This document shows, in pieces, positions 1 through 8,234 of a stretch of 64,000 nt of DNA (position 1 is its first letter; the number at the start of each line of letters is the position of its first letter). Made by a program: the position numbers and the translations under genes. The DNA comes from Paenibacillus pinihumi DSM 23905 = JCM 16419 (GTDB lineage Bacteria > Bacillota > Bacilli > Paenibacillales > Paenibacillaceae), in the NCBI RefSeq assembly GCF_000422505.1, contig NZ_AULX01000019.1, positions 62,001 to 126,000 on the forward strand. The letters run 5' to 3'. The notes beneath the pieces were generated by a model, which made no database searches, was not told the DNA's origin, and saw only the letters and a list, made by a program, of their open reading frames with translations.

Positions 1-69
1 ATTGACGGCAAATACGTATGGATCGCTTACAAGAAAATTACGAAGGACAACGTCTCGGAAGCGCAATAG
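1..69 (+). CDS. mglB: C-terminal end of galactose-type ABC transporter substrate-binding protein (partial)
   Basis: Only the last 22 codons are in the window, ending in TAG at 67-69. The translated tail (DGKYVWIAYKKITKDN) resembles the C-terminus of galactose/methyl-galactoside binding proteins. The next two genes encode the matching ATPase and permease, so this is inferred to be the extracytoplasmic lipoprotein that delivers the sugar to MglAC. The identification rests mostly on gene order because almost the whole protein lies outside the window. Confidence 0.7.
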   Translation: MDGKYVWIAYKKITKDNVSEAQ

Positions 70-79
70 GAATAGAGAA

Positions 80-115
80 GGGGCAGCGTTCAAGAAATAG
101 GCGTTGCCCCTTTTT
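80..115 (+). terminator. Intercistronic hairpin between mglB and mglA
   Basis: GGGGCAGCG (80-88) pairs with CGTTGCCCC (102-110), with one G-U pair, and is followed by five T. It sits inside the mgl operon. Such a leaky terminator is commonly used to make more binding protein than ATPase or permease; here that role is inferred. Confidence 0.75.
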
Positions 116-153
116 ATTTCAATCAGGAAGTCCATAAGAAGGGAGGAAAGTCC

Positions 154-1671
154 ATGACGCAGCAGTATGCACTTGAGATGAGGAGCATATCCAAAGCATT
201 TCCGGGCGTTCAGGCATTAAGCGATGTCACCTTGAAGGTCAGGCCCGGAACAGTCCATGCGCTGATGGGTGAGAACGGAGCAGGCAAATCGACCCTGATG
301 AAATGCCTCTTCGGCATTTACCGTCCTGACGCGGGTGAGATTTATATTCAGGGCGTCCGCAAGGACATTCATAGTTCGCGCATGGCAATGGACAACGGTG
401 TGGCGATGATTCATCAAGAGCTACATCCGGTCCCTCACCGCAATGTGATGGAGAACATATGGCTCGGCCGTTTCCCTATGAAGGGCTTCTGGCCTCTCCA
501 GTTTGTGGATCACCGGCGGATGTATGAGGAAACGGTCAAGCTGTTCGCAGACCTGGAAATGAATATTGACCCGCTGGCCCGAACCGGATCACTGTCTGTC
601 TCCAAGATCCAATCCATTGAGATCGCCAAGGCCGTCTCCTTTCAATCCAGAGTTATCGTAATGGATGAGCCGACCTCGTCGCTCACAGGCAATGAAGTCG
701 AGCAGCTCTTCAAAATTATTAACCGGCTTCGTGACCGTGGCGTATCGATTATCTATATCTCTCACAAAATGGAGGAAATTCTCCGTATTTCTGATGAGGT
801 GTCCATTATGAGAGACGGCAAGCCCATAGGAACCTGGCAAGCAGAAGAGCTGACCACCGACCTGATCATTACCCGCATGGTCGGACGCGACCTCACGGAG
901 CGCTACCCGGAGCGTCTTCATCAGCCGGGCAAGGTGGTCATGGAGGTGGATAGGCTGTCCTCGCCAAATTTGAAGTCCTTTCAGGATGTCTCTTTCTCGC
1001 TGCGCAAGGGCGAGGTGCTGGGAGTAGGCGGTCTTGTCGGCGCACAGCGGACAGAGCTGATCGAGGCACTGTTTGGCCTGCGCGCGATCTCTGGAGGAAC
1101 GATCCGGATTAACGGAAAGAAAGTTCGGATCAAATCACCGGCGGATGCGAAGAAGCAGCGGATTGCCCTCTTGACCGAGGAGCGGAGAGCGACGGGAATT
1201 TTCCCTGTGCTGTCCATCTATGAAAATACGATCATTGCCAATCTCACTCGCTACCGCTCGGCTTTTATTCTGCTGAATGAACGAAAAGGGCGGCAGGAGG
1301 CGGCGGCACATGTGGATAAGCTGCGCACAAAGACTCCATCGGTGGATACGCCGATACGCAATCTGTCCGGCGGCAATCAGCAGAAGGTGCTGCTGGCGCG
1401 CTGGCTGCTGACTGACCCGGATATTCTGTTGCTAGACGAGCCGACCAGGGGCATTGATGTAGGCGCGAAATACGAGATTTATACGATCATTACCCAGCTT
1501 GCCCTTCAAGGGAAGAGCATTATTATGATTTCGTCCGAAATGCCGGAGCTGATTGGCATGTCGGATCGGATTATGGTGATGAGTGAAGGGCGGCTCACCG
1601 GGATTGTAGACAGCAGGCAAGCAACGGAGCAGGATATTATGCGGCTGGCTGCACAGCAGCGCAGAGCATAG
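154..1671 (+). CDS. mglA: Galactose/methyl-galactoside ABC transporter ATP-binding protein
   Basis: This 505-residue protein has two fused ATPase domains, as in MglA/RbsA/XylG. The first has Walker A GENGAGKST at residues 39-47 and Walker B VIVMDEPTSSL. The second has the usual degenerate P-loop of this family (GGLVGAQRTE), a canonical signature LSGGNQQKV and Walker B ILLLDEPTRGID. It powers import of galactose-type sugars from the cytoplasmic face of MglC. The start is an ATG behind GGGAGGAAAG. It lies 84 bp after mglB and 13 bp before mglC. The choice of mgl over rbs comes from overall similarity and is less certain than the transporter class. Confidence 0.88.
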   Translation: MTQQYALEMRSISKAFPGVQALSDVTLKVRPGTVHALMGENGAGKSTLMKCLFGIYRPDAGEIYIQGVRKDIHSSRMAMDNGVAMIHQELHPVPHRNVMENIWLGRFPMKGFWPLQFVDHRRMYEETVKLFADLEMNIDPLARTGSLSVSKIQSIEIAKAVSFQSRVIVMDEPTSSLTGNEVEQLFKIINRLRDRGVSIIYISHKMEEILRISDEVSIMRDGKPIGTWQAEELTTDLIITRMVGRDLTERYPERLHQPGKVVMEVDRLSSPNLKSFQDVSFSLRKGEVLGVGGLVGAQRTELIEALFGLRAISGGTIRINGKKVRIKSPADAKKQRIALLTEERRATGIFPVLSIYENTIIANLTRYRSAFILLNERKGRQEAAAHVDKLRTKTPSVDTPIRNLSGGNQQKVLLARWLLTDPDILLLDEPTRGIDVGAKYEIYTIITQLALQGKSIIMISSEMPELIGMSDRIMVMSEGRLTGIVDSRQATEQDIMRLAAQQRRA

Positions 1672-1684
1672 CAGGAGGGGAACC

Positions 1685-2704
1685 ATGAATCTGCATGTAT
1701 TCTTTAAAGTGAAGGACTATTTGATGAACCGGGCGATTTTTGTCGTCCTGGTGCTGCTTGTGATCGGAATTGCCATTGCCGATCCGAATTTTCTGGCGTT
1801 TTCCACGCTGCGGGATATTTTGCAGCAGTCATCCACCCGCGCCATTATTGCACTTGGGGCTGCCTTTATTCTGATTACGGGCGGTGTAGATCTGTCGGCA
1901 GGCAGAGTAGTGGGGCTGACGGCAGTCATCTCGGCATCCTTGCTGCAACTGGATACGTATGCGAACCGTTTCTTTCCGGATTTGCCGCAGCTTCCGCTTT
2001 GGATGCCCATTGTCATCGGGATTGCCGCGGGTCTCGTTGTCGGTCTGATTAACGGCATCATTGTCGCCAAGCTTCACGTACCTCCATTCATCGCAACGCT
2101 GGGGACGATGGTCGCGATCTACGGGGTCAACTCTATTTATTTCGATATGGACCCGAATAACTCACAGCCGATTGCAGGACTGAGGAAAGACTTCACGAGT
2201 ATCGGCTCCGGCTCAATCCCGCTATGGGGAGATTACTCGATTCCGTTCATTGTAATTATTGCGATCGCTGTTGCTCTCATCTGCTGGGTCATCTTCAACA
2301 AAACACGGCTGGGAAAAAATATGTACGCCATTGGCGGCAACATACAGGCGGCCCATGTATCAGGTATCCACGTCGCCCGCAATATTATTATGATTTACGC
2401 CATTGCCGGTGCCTTGTACGGACTGGCCGGGGTGCTGGAGACAGCGCGTACAGGGGGAGCAACGAATAACTACGGCAATATGTACGAGCTGGATGCCATC
2501 GCCGCTTGTGTTGTTGGCGGTGTATCCACGGCGGGCGGAATCGGAACAGTGCCGGGCGTGATGGCGGGTGTGTTGATTTTCGGTGTTATCAACTATGGTT
2601 TGACCTTTATCGGCGTCAGTGCCTATTGGCAGCTGATTATCAAAGGTCTGATCATTGTGGCTGCCGTTGCCTTCGATATTCGTAAATATATGGCGAAAAA
2701 ATAA
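1685..2704 (+). CDS. mglC: Galactose/methyl-galactoside ABC transporter permease
   Basis: The product has 339 residues and is a polytopic membrane protein of the ribose/galactose permease family (BPD_transp_2). Visible family features are the N-terminal hydrophobic segment, GGVDLSAGRVVGLTAV, and the conserved loop TARTGGATNNYGNMYELDAIAACVVGG read in segments. It forms the membrane channel of the Mgl importer. It follows mglA by 13 bp with AGGAGGGG before the ATG, and is the last gene of the operon, closed by the hairpin downstream. Confidence 0.88.
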   Translation: MNLHVFFKVKDYLMNRAIFVVLVLLVIGIAIADPNFLAFSTLRDILQQSSTRAIIALGAAFILITGGVDLSAGRVVGLTAVISASLLQLDTYANRFFPDLPQLPLWMPIVIGIAAGLVVGLINGIIVAKLHVPPFIATLGTMVAIYGVNSIYFDMDPNNSQPIAGLRKDFTSIGSGSIPLWGDYSIPFIVIIAIAVALICWVIFNKTRLGKNMYAIGGNIQAAHVSGIHVARNIIMIYAIAGALYGLAGVLETARTGGATNNYGNMYELDAIAACVVGGVSTAGGIGTVPGVMAGVLIFGVINYGLTFIGVSAYWQLIIKGLIIVAAVAFDIRKYMAKK

Positions 2705-2757
2705 GTGTGAGGCAAGAGGGAGACCGTTCGGATTGCCCGATGATACTCAAAACCAAA

Positions 2758-2804
2758 GATGCCTCCAAAGCCGTATGAAATGCGGCGAAATGGAGGCGTC
2801 TTTT
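2758..2804. terminator. Terminator between mglC and a convergent ABC permease gene
   Basis: GATGCCTCCA (2758-2767) pairs with TGGAGGCGTC (2791-2800), followed by TTTT. It ends the mgl operon and lies just beyond the stop of the convergent gene, so it may serve both strands. Confidence 0.75.
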
Positions 2805-2819
2805 GTAACCTATCCTGCT

Positions 2820-3530
2820 TTATTTCATTTTAATGGTGATGCTTTTCGTAAATGCACGTATGATCCACAGCACCAGGGCGATCAGCAGAAGCGTGCCAAG
2901 GATGGAAATGGCCAGGGAAAGTTCCCAAGGGCTATGGGGGTTGAACATTTTTGTGATACTTTGTTCAAACCCGGATTCTCCCCAGAGCATGCTTAACATG
3001 ATGACAATCAGAGCAGCCCCCAGAATGGAGAGGTTTTTCCTGAGCATATCGTATCCGTAAAACATCGTTGCGATCAGCCAGCCGGTTAAATAATAGCAAA
3101 TGATATTCAAACTGTATTCCGCAATTGCTGCCAGGGCCAAACCTGATGAGCCAAAGAAGCTTACGGACTCCGCCGCCGGGAAGATGAAATTCTCGATGGA
3201 AGCAATAATGGCAGCTATGATCATGATCGCAAAGGATACAAGGACCAGGGCAATCGCCGTACCGAAAAAGTAGTCCCTTCTCGTCACGCCGTGTCTGACA
3301 AAAAAGGTAAGAAAGCTGCCCGTAGCCGAAATGGCATATATGAGACTGAAAATTTTGGCGGGGCGGTAAATAAAGGCCATAAAACCGCTTGGTGTAAAAT
3401 CATTCGTTGTAAAAATGCTTCCCAGCACGATGTAAATAATACTTACCACAACGATAAACCATGCAGCAACAGAGAGATGATATTTGGCTGAATCAGACGC
3501 TACCTGGGCGATTCTATTTTTGAACGTCAT
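2820..3530 (-). CDS. ABC-2 type transporter membrane protein
   Basis: The 236-residue protein has about six hydrophobic segments and no soluble domain. The first segment is at roughly residues 22-42 and the last at about 207-228. It is the third gene of a GntR/ATPase/permease operon and starts 17 bp inside the end of the ATPase gene, behind GGAGGA. The arrangement resembles the Bacillus ytr operons, where small ABC exporters respond to cell-wall stress. The substrate cannot be told from the sequence. Confidence 0.75.
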   Translation of the reverse strand: MTFKNRIAQVASDSAKYHLSVAAWFIVVVSIIYIVLGSIFTTNDFTPSGFMAFIYRPAKIFSLIYAISATGSFLTFFVRHGVTRRDYFFGTAIALVLVSFAIMIIAAIIASIENFIFPAAESVSFFGSSGLALAAIAEYSLNIICYYLTGWLIATMFYGYDMLRKNLSILGAALIVIMLSMLWGESGFEQSITKMFNPHSPWELSLAISILGTLLLIALVLWIIRAFTKSITIKMK

Positions 3531-4404
3531 CCGTATCCTCCTCCTCGGTCAGATGGATAAATAAGTCCTGCATCGACACGTTCCCCAGTTCCAGTCCCAG
3601 CTTTCTGGCTTCCTTGTGCTGCATTTCTGACAGTTCTCCGTAGATCCGGACGGATGTCGTGCCGCCTAGCTGCCGGGTACTGAGTCGTTTCATTCCACGT
3701 ACGAAGTCTTCGACAACCTGTGTTGCGCCAGTGACCGACACGCCAAGCTCAAGAAATTGATCCGAGCGCTCCTGCATCAGCAGCCGCCCTCTTTTAATGA
3801 TGATGATTTCCTCAAACAGATAATCCATCTCCGAAACCAGATGGGTAGACAAGATAATTGTGCGCGGATGTCGTGCATGATCCTCCAGCAATTCTCTATA
3901 GAAAATCTCACGCGTAGGCGCATCCATGCCGACATAGGCCTCATCGAAAATCGTCACCGGACAGCGGCTTGCAAGCCCGATGGTCACATTGAGCGCAGAT
4001 TTCATGCCGTTGGACAACTTCTTGACCTGTTTATCCCGCGGAAGCTTGAATTGCTTGACCAGATGCTCCGCATAGCTGCTGTCAAAGTTCGGCCTGTAAC
4101 AGGCAGCGGCATCCAGCATATCCTTCACCTTATCCGACTCTTCACTATAATCCGTATTGTAGGATAGGGCTACCTGGGACATCAGCTGCGAATTCTCAAA
4201 TACTTCCTGCCCTCCGATTGTAACGGTACCCGTAGATGGCTTCCTGTAGGCAGCCAGAAGAGAAAGCAGGGTTGATTTGCCTGCGCCATTGCGTCCGAGC
4301 AGTCCGTAAATTTTCTCTTCCTCCAGACGAAAGCTGATATCCTTCAGCGCCTGGAAATTCCCATAGGTCATATTGACCTGATGGAAAGCTGTTTCATAGC
4401 TCAT
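3514..4404 (-). CDS. ABC transporter ATP-binding protein (Ytr-like)
   Basis: This single ATPase domain of 296 residues has Walker A GRNGAGKST, a degenerate signature LSNGMKS, Walker B VTIFDEAYVGMD (DEAY instead of the usual DEPT) and the switch histidine in TIILSTHLVSE. I chose ATG at 4404 because AAAGGAA lies nine bases upstream; an in-frame GTG at 4413 would sit directly on the Shine-Dalgarno. It overlaps the GntR gene by 11 bp and the permease by 17 bp, so translation is probably coupled. It should pair with the downstream membrane protein as an exporter or a regulatory ABC module. Confidence 0.82.
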   Translation of the reverse strand: MSYETAFHQVNMTYGNFQALKDISFRLEEEKIYGLLGRNGAGKSTLLSLLAAYRKPSTGTVTIGGQEVFENSQLMSQVALSYNTDYSEESDKVKDMLDAAACYRPNFDSSYAEHLVKQFKLPRDKQVKKLSNGMKSALNVTIGLASRCPVTIFDEAYVGMDAPTREIFYRELLEDHARHPRTIILSTHLVSEMDYLFEEIIIIKRGRLLMQERSDQFLELGVSVTGATQVVEDFVRGMKRLSTRQLGGTTSVRIYGELSEMQHKEARKLGLELGNVSMQDLFIHLTEEEDTDDVQK

Positions 4405-4777
4405 TTCTGCCACTTCCTTTCACTTGTTTCATCAGTGCAATAATGTCGCTCTCCGATATGCCCAGTTTGCCCGCCTCCTGCATCATGGGCACGATGTATC
4501 CGTCTACAAATACATCCTTGCGCTGCTCAAGCAGCTTCTGCTTGGCTCCTTCAGCTACAAACATTCCGACACCCCGTTTCTTGTAAATAATCCCCGCATC
4601 CACGAGCAGGCTGATTCCTTTGGAGATCGTTAAATGATTGATTTTATAAAAATTGACAAGCTGTGTTGTGGACGGAATCTGATCCTGCTCCCTGAGTTGG
4701 TCATTCACAATCTGATCCTCAATCCGTTCTTTAATTTGCAAAAATATCGGCTTATGTTCATCAAATGGCATACTCAA
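4394..4777 (-). CDS. GntR family regulator, YtrA subfamily
   Basis: At 127 residues it is short, with an N-terminal winged helix (about residues 10-75) and only a small C-terminal helical tail, as in the YtrA subgroup. Visible motifs are IFLQIKERIEDQI and the conserved KKRGVGMFV wing. The likely start is TTG at 4777, five bases after GGTGAG; an ATG two codons later (4771) is the alternative. It is the first gene of its operon and probably represses it through the palindrome upstream. Confidence 0.82.
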   Translation of the reverse strand: MSMPFDEHKPIFLQIKERIEDQIVNDQLREQDQIPSTTQLVNFYKINHLTISKGISLLVDAGIIYKKRGVGMFVAEGAKQKLLEQRKDVFVDGYIVPMMQEAGKLGISESDIIALMKQVKGSGRNEL

Positions 4778-4810
4778 AAGTTCTCACCGCCTCAGTCGCC
4801 CTTTTTGTTA

Positions 4811-4863
4811 TATGGTTATATAGTTATGTATATAACCATACAAGAAATGAATTCAACCGTCAA
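4811..4863 (-). promoter_or_regulatory. Promoter with overlapping palindromic operator for the GntR/ABC operon
   Basis: Read on the minus strand, TTGACG (4863-4858), a 17-bp spacer and TATGGT (4840-4835) form a good sigma-A promoter. A perfect 10-bp inverted repeat, TATGGTTATA (4811-4820) and TATAACCATA (4831-4840), covers the -10 and the start region. A repressor bound there would block the polymerase. The adjacent GntR gene is the obvious candidate. Confidence 0.7.
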
Positions 4864-4875
4864 TAGACACGAAGT

Positions 4876-4901
4876 AAAAAAGTCTGGACCGGGAGGCCAG
4901 A
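4876..4901 (-). terminator. Second, backup terminator upstream of the GntR promoter
   Basis: On the minus strand a short stem TCTGG/CCAGA (4897-4901 with 4883-4887) is followed by a T run (A run at 4877-4881 on the plus strand). It would catch read-through from the fucosidase gene before the GntR promoter. Confidence 0.45.
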
Positions 4902-4964
4902 GACGATTTCGTACTGGCGTGGCGTAACACTATTTACTTATATATTGGCGTTGTGTCCGGGCTG

Positions 4965-5002
4965 AAAAAAACGAAAGAACCCGCGAAGGTTGCGGGTTCT
5001 TT
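4965..5002 (-). terminator. Terminator of the fucosidase gene
   Basis: AAAGAACCCGC (4974-4984) pairs with GCGGGTTCTTT (4992-5002). On the minus strand the stem is followed by CGTTTTTTT. It lies 12 bp beyond the fucosidase stop codon. Confidence 0.85.
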
Positions 5003-5014
5003 GATCCGGATCAT

Positions 5015-6340
5015 TTAATTGGGTTCGATTAGTTCAAGCTTGATTACGGTATTCCGGGGGTCAGGGAGCGGATAGCTGAAATGCTCAGGCTTCGCAAAAT
5101 TGACAAAGGCAGCACTTGTATAATCCGCTGTATTCCAAGGTTGGCTGATCTGCAGCTCGGAGCCGTCCGAGAGCAGGCGCGCATGCTTTACTTTGCCGGC
5201 AAGTCCGGGGAAACTTATGGCTCCGATGCTCTCCTCAAAGACATGGGCATATAGCGTATTGCCGCGCTGTGTGTAGCGCCCCCAGTCAGGTTTCGGTAAG
5301 CTGGAGGCACCGCAACCATAAATGCTGTCGCTATTAAGGCTCATCCATTCCCCGACTTCAGCAAGAATATCCAGTGATGCCTTGGGGATGAGCCCTTTTG
5401 CATCAGGGCCGACATTGAGCAGCAGGTTCCCGTTTTTACTGACGCATTCCACAAGCTTGCGGATAACCGTTGTTTGAGATTTGTAGTTATGATCCGCTGC
5501 CGCATAGCCCCAATTGTTATTCAGGGTCACACAGGCTTCCCACGGAATCGGGACTCCGTCCTTGCGGGTCAGGCCGCCGGGAGGGATCGTCTGCTCGGGA
5601 GATGCGAAATCACCGGAGTATAACGTCGGATTATCGGTGTAGATGCTGCTGACATGGCTGTTGCTCTCCAGACGGTTGTCGATAACAATATGCGGCTGTA
5701 TCTCGCGAATCATGCTGATCAGTTCGGTGGCCCGCCACTTCTCGCCGCTCATCTCGCCATATGAGAAGTCGAACCACATAATGTCCAGCTTCCCATAATT
5801 GGTGATCAGCTCGCGCACCTGGCCGTGCATATAATCGACATAGCGGCTGAAATTATCCGGATCCCGCTGGAAGGCTTCGTTCGCGCGCATCGGATGAAAG
5901 TCATCGCCGTAAGCGGGATAGTCCTGATGATGCCAGTCAATCAGAGAGTAATAGAGGCCGACCTTCAGCCCTTCCTCCCGAAAGGCGTCGAGGAACTCGC
6001 GAACCAGATCTTTGCCGGCTTTTGTCCGGGTCGCTTTATAATCGGTCAGCTTGCTGTCGAACAGGCAGAAGCCGTCATGGTGCTTTGCGGTCAGGACAGC
6101 GTATTTCATGCCGGCCTGCTTCGCTGCTTTTGCCCATTCACGCGGATTGTAATGAACAGGATTGAACTCATCAAAGTAAGTCTGGTATTCTTCAACGGTA
6201 ATATTCTCATCTTTTCGTATCCATTCGCCTCTGGCTGGGATCGCATACAATCCCCAGTGGATAAACATGCCGAAGCGGTCCTTGCGGAACCACTCTGTAC
6301 GTTTTTCTCTCTCTTCAATCAGCTTGGATGATGCTGTCAT
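5015..6340 (-). CDS. Alpha-L-fucosidase, glycoside hydrolase family 29
   Basis: The 441-residue protein has the GH29 hallmarks: FGMFIHWGLYAIP near the N-terminus, LTAKHHDGFCLF, VGLYYSLIDWHH, and DIMWFDFSYG in which D191 is the expected catalytic nucleophile. It should release terminal alpha-L-fucose from glycans. No signal peptide is visible, so it probably acts in the cytoplasm on imported oligosaccharides. ATG at 6340 is preferred because GGGAGG lies eight bases upstream; a longer in-frame reading to 6475 would add an unrelated tail that crosses the promoter region. It is transcribed away from an AraC regulator that probably controls it. Confidence 0.88.
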   Translation of the reverse strand: MTASSKLIEEREKRTEWFRKDRFGMFIHWGLYAIPARGEWIRKDENITVEEYQTYFDEFNPVHYNPREWAKAAKQAGMKYAVLTAKHHDGFCLFDSKLTDYKATRTKAGKDLVREFLDAFREEGLKVGLYYSLIDWHHQDYPAYGDDFHPMRANEAFQRDPDNFSRYVDYMHGQVRELITNYGKLDIMWFDFSYGEMSGEKWRATELISMIREIQPHIVIDNRLESNSHVSSIYTDNPTLYSGDFASPEQTIPPGGLTRKDGVPIPWEACVTLNNNWGYAAADHNYKSQTTVIRKLVECVSKNGNLLLNVGPDAKGLIPKASLDILAEVGEWMSLNSDSIYGCGASSLPKPDWGRYTQRGNTLYAHVFEESIGAISFPGLAGKVKHARLLSDGSELQISQPWNTADYTSAAFVNFAKPEHFSYPLPDPRNTVIKLELIEPN

Positions 6341-6368
6341 GGAATCGGCCTCCCGTAGTTGGAATGCC

Positions 6369-6396
6369 TTTGATTTTAGCAAGCTTGTGATAGAAT
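6369..6396 (+). promoter_or_regulatory. Possible promoter of the AraC gene next to the fucosidase
   Basis: TTTGAT (6369-6374), a 16-bp spacer and TAGAAT (6391-6396) form a modest sigma-A promoter reading toward the AraC gene. The roughly 115-bp divergent region must also carry the fucosidase promoter. Confidence 0.4.
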
Positions 6397-6455
6397 AGAC
6401 AGATAGATGCCTAACCTGTAAGGGGAGAAAATTAACTTTAATGAGGAGCCGCATC

Positions 6456-7280
6456 ATGAACCATAATACTGGCAATATGGCAATTCAGCAGATGGTTGCC
6501 AACATGCAGGTACAAGTATGGGACGCGAACAAATCCCAATGCTGGCCGGAATGGCAGGAGCTTGATTATACGCCCGCCTATAATAAATTTTATTATATTT
6601 TGGATGGGGAGGGCTGGCTGAAAATCGGGGACTATGAGCTATGGCCCACGCCGGGGCAGCTCATTCTGATGCCTGCCTATATGCAGCAGTCTTACTCAAC
6701 GATCAGTGACAGGCCATTCCTGAAATATTGGTGTCATTTCTCTGCTACGGTAGGCACATCCGATGTCTTCCAATGGCTGAAGGTTCCATATTGCTTTGAT
6801 GATATGGACCCGGACATCATGGCAACACTGTTCGGAGAGCTCGTTGATGCTTACAAGCAAAGCTCGGTAACGGCAAGGCTCAAGGAGAAATCAGTTCTGC
6901 TGGATCTGTTGTCCCGCATTATCGAGCAGGAGCCGCTGCAAATCATGCAGAGCAAAACCGACGAAATGGAACGTTTGTCTGCCATTCAGCAGTATATCGA
7001 CAGCCATCTCCATGAAGAGGTAACGGTTGAGAGCATGGCCGCTGTTTTGCATTTGCATCCGAATTACTTTATTAAGTACTTCAAGCGGCATTTTGGCATA
7101 CCGCCACTCAGGTATATCAATCTGAAGCGGATGGAGCGCGCCAAATTTATGCTTCAGACGACCTCTGCAAGCATCAAAGAAATTGCTTTGTCGTTAGGGT
7201 TTGACGATGCCAATTATTTCTCCAAAACATTCAGGCGGGAGACGGGCTACCGGCCTACGGAATACCGTTTGAGAATGTGA
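6456..7280 (+). CDS. AraC family transcriptional regulator
   Basis: The 274-residue regulator has an N-terminal cupin-like sensing domain (YYILDGEGWLKIGDYELW, GQLILMPAYMQQSY) and a C-terminal double helix-turn-helix. The latter is visible as VTVESMAAVLHLHPNYFIKY and IKEIALSLGFDDANYFSK, ending in the conserved GYRPTEYR. ATG at 6456 has GAGGAG seven bases upstream and is better than ATG at 6441. Divergent transcription with a GH29 fucosidase suggests it activates that gene in response to fucosylated sugar. The ligand is inferred. Confidence 0.85.
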   Translation: MNHNTGNMAIQQMVANMQVQVWDANKSQCWPEWQELDYTPAYNKFYYILDGEGWLKIGDYELWPTPGQLILMPAYMQQSYSTISDRPFLKYWCHFSATVGTSDVFQWLKVPYCFDDMDPDIMATLFGELVDAYKQSSVTARLKEKSVLLDLLSRIIEQEPLQIMQSKTDEMERLSAIQQYIDSHLHEEVTVESMAAVLHLHPNYFIKYFKRHFGIPPLRYINLKRMERAKFMLQTTSASIKEIALSLGFDDANYFSKTFRRETGYRPTEYRLRM

Positions 7281-7289
7281 GAGATACAG

Positions 7290-7476
7290 AATTCAGTGCT
7301 TGACACCAACTTTGGTGGGAGCGCTGCGAGCAAGAGGGGGGCTTCCGATCGCTGTTGTCCCCGGATTTTAACCGCCTCACCGGTTGAAATCCGGGGACAA
7401 AGGCGAACGTTTCACTTCTCCAGCCTCCCTCTTCCTCTCCGCTTGTTCGACGTTAGGCTATCAAGCACTGATTCTT
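7290..7476. repeat. Long imperfect palindromic element, possible dispersed intergenic repeat
   Basis: The centre is a 20-bp stem, 7355-7374 against 7381-7400 (TTGTCCCCGGATT... on the left arm), with one G-U pair and a six-base loop. The ends are again inverted: CAGTGCTTGA (7294-7303) and TCAAGCACTG (7461-7470). Between them the arms match only loosely (CAAGAGGGGGGCTT-like against the complement of the right arm). The element carries no convincing gene and looks like a mobile or repetitive palindromic unit. No second copy was seen in this window. Confidence 0.6.
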
Positions 7477-7494
7477 AGATTGAGCCAAAAATGG

Positions 7495-7636
7495 TATAAT
7501 TTTGATAATTTTAACATGGTTAACGTAAGAGTCATGCTTTTAGGACTGTGACAACGACAGCAGAATAAATCTCCTCCTATACGAAACTTCATTTATACCA
7601 TCACGGCATCTGTCTAACGATCAGATGCCGTTTTTT
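7495..7636 (+). ncRNA. Candidate small RNA with a CUCCUCC segment
   Basis: A consensus -10 TATAAT (7495-7500) without a good -35 is followed by about 130 nt without a coding frame, ending at a strong terminator (7603-7636). The transcript would contain CTCCTCC (7571-7577), which is complementary to Shine-Dalgarno sequences. This is suggestive only. Confidence 0.25.
7603..7636 (+). terminator. Intrinsic terminator without an upstream gene
   Basis: ACGGCATCTG (7603-7612) pairs perfectly with CAGATGCCGT (7622-7631), followed by six T. The nearest upstream gene on this strand ends 320 bp away, which favours a short untranslated transcript. Confidence 0.8.
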
Positions 7637-7812
7637 ATAAAACGGATTGCCGAGTTCATTGAATCGTTTATCCATGAAGATCCATTCGCAAAACAGAGTT
7701 CATTGCAAATTTAGGAAATATTAAAGGGGAGTTCTGTTGTCAGGCGCCATTGCGGTAAGTTAAAATACAAAAGATTCCCAGCATGGGCATGAGACCGGAA
7801 AGGAAGAGAAAC

Positions 7813-8214
7813 ATGACAACTGCGTCACTTACCATTGTAGTCCGTTCCACGGAAATTGATGTGAACGGGCATGTGAACAATGCCAAATATCTGGAGTACC
7901 TCGAATGGGGTCGGGAGGAATGGTACGAGAAGGCGGGCCTTTACTATCAGGTGCTGCGCGACCTTGGCGTATTGACCGTCACCGTCAACATCAATATTAA
8001 TTACCGCAAGGAGTGCGTACAGGGTGAGGAACTGACGATTAGGACTTTTACCGAGAAGGTCGGGAACAAGAGCTTCGTTCTTCGTCAGGAAATTGCGAAT
8101 GCAGCGGACGAAATTTGTATCGATGCGCTGGTTACTTGCGTAACAGTAGATACAGAGTCCCGCAAGAGTGTTGCTGTACCTGAGCGGCTTCGCGAGATGT
8201 TCAGCGGGCAATAA
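7813..8214 (+). CDS. Acyl-CoA thioesterase (4HBT hotdog fold)
   Basis: The 133-residue protein has the hotdog-thioesterase pattern: STEIDVNGHVNNAKYLEYLEW, with the conserved Asp, Asn and His of the active-site loop, and a strand ending in RQEIANAADEICIDA. It should hydrolyse acyl-CoA or related thioesters in the cytoplasm. ATG at 7813 is used because AGGAAGAG precedes it; an upstream ATG (7783) would add ten unconserved residues. The next gene, a lipoprotein, starts 20 bp later. Confidence 0.78.
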   Translation: MTTASLTIVVRSTEIDVNGHVNNAKYLEYLEWGREEWYEKAGLYYQVLRDLGVLTVTVNININYRKECVQGEELTIRTFTEKVGNKSFVLRQEIANAADEICIDALVTCVTVDTESRKSVAVPERLREMFSGQ

Positions 8215-8234
8215 TTTTGGGGAGGACGTTATAG

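Noticed and set aside
4821-4903. Plus-strand frame through the GntR promoter region
   Set aside because: It consists of operator and terminator sequence with no start signals.
6341-6475. N-terminal extension of the fucosidase
   Set aside because: The extra 45 residues cross the divergent promoter region. A good Shine-Dalgarno lies before the internal ATG at 6340.
7296-7478. A 60-residue open frame in the palindromic element
   Set aside because: It is created by the inverted repeat, has no ribosome binding site and shows no protein-like pattern.
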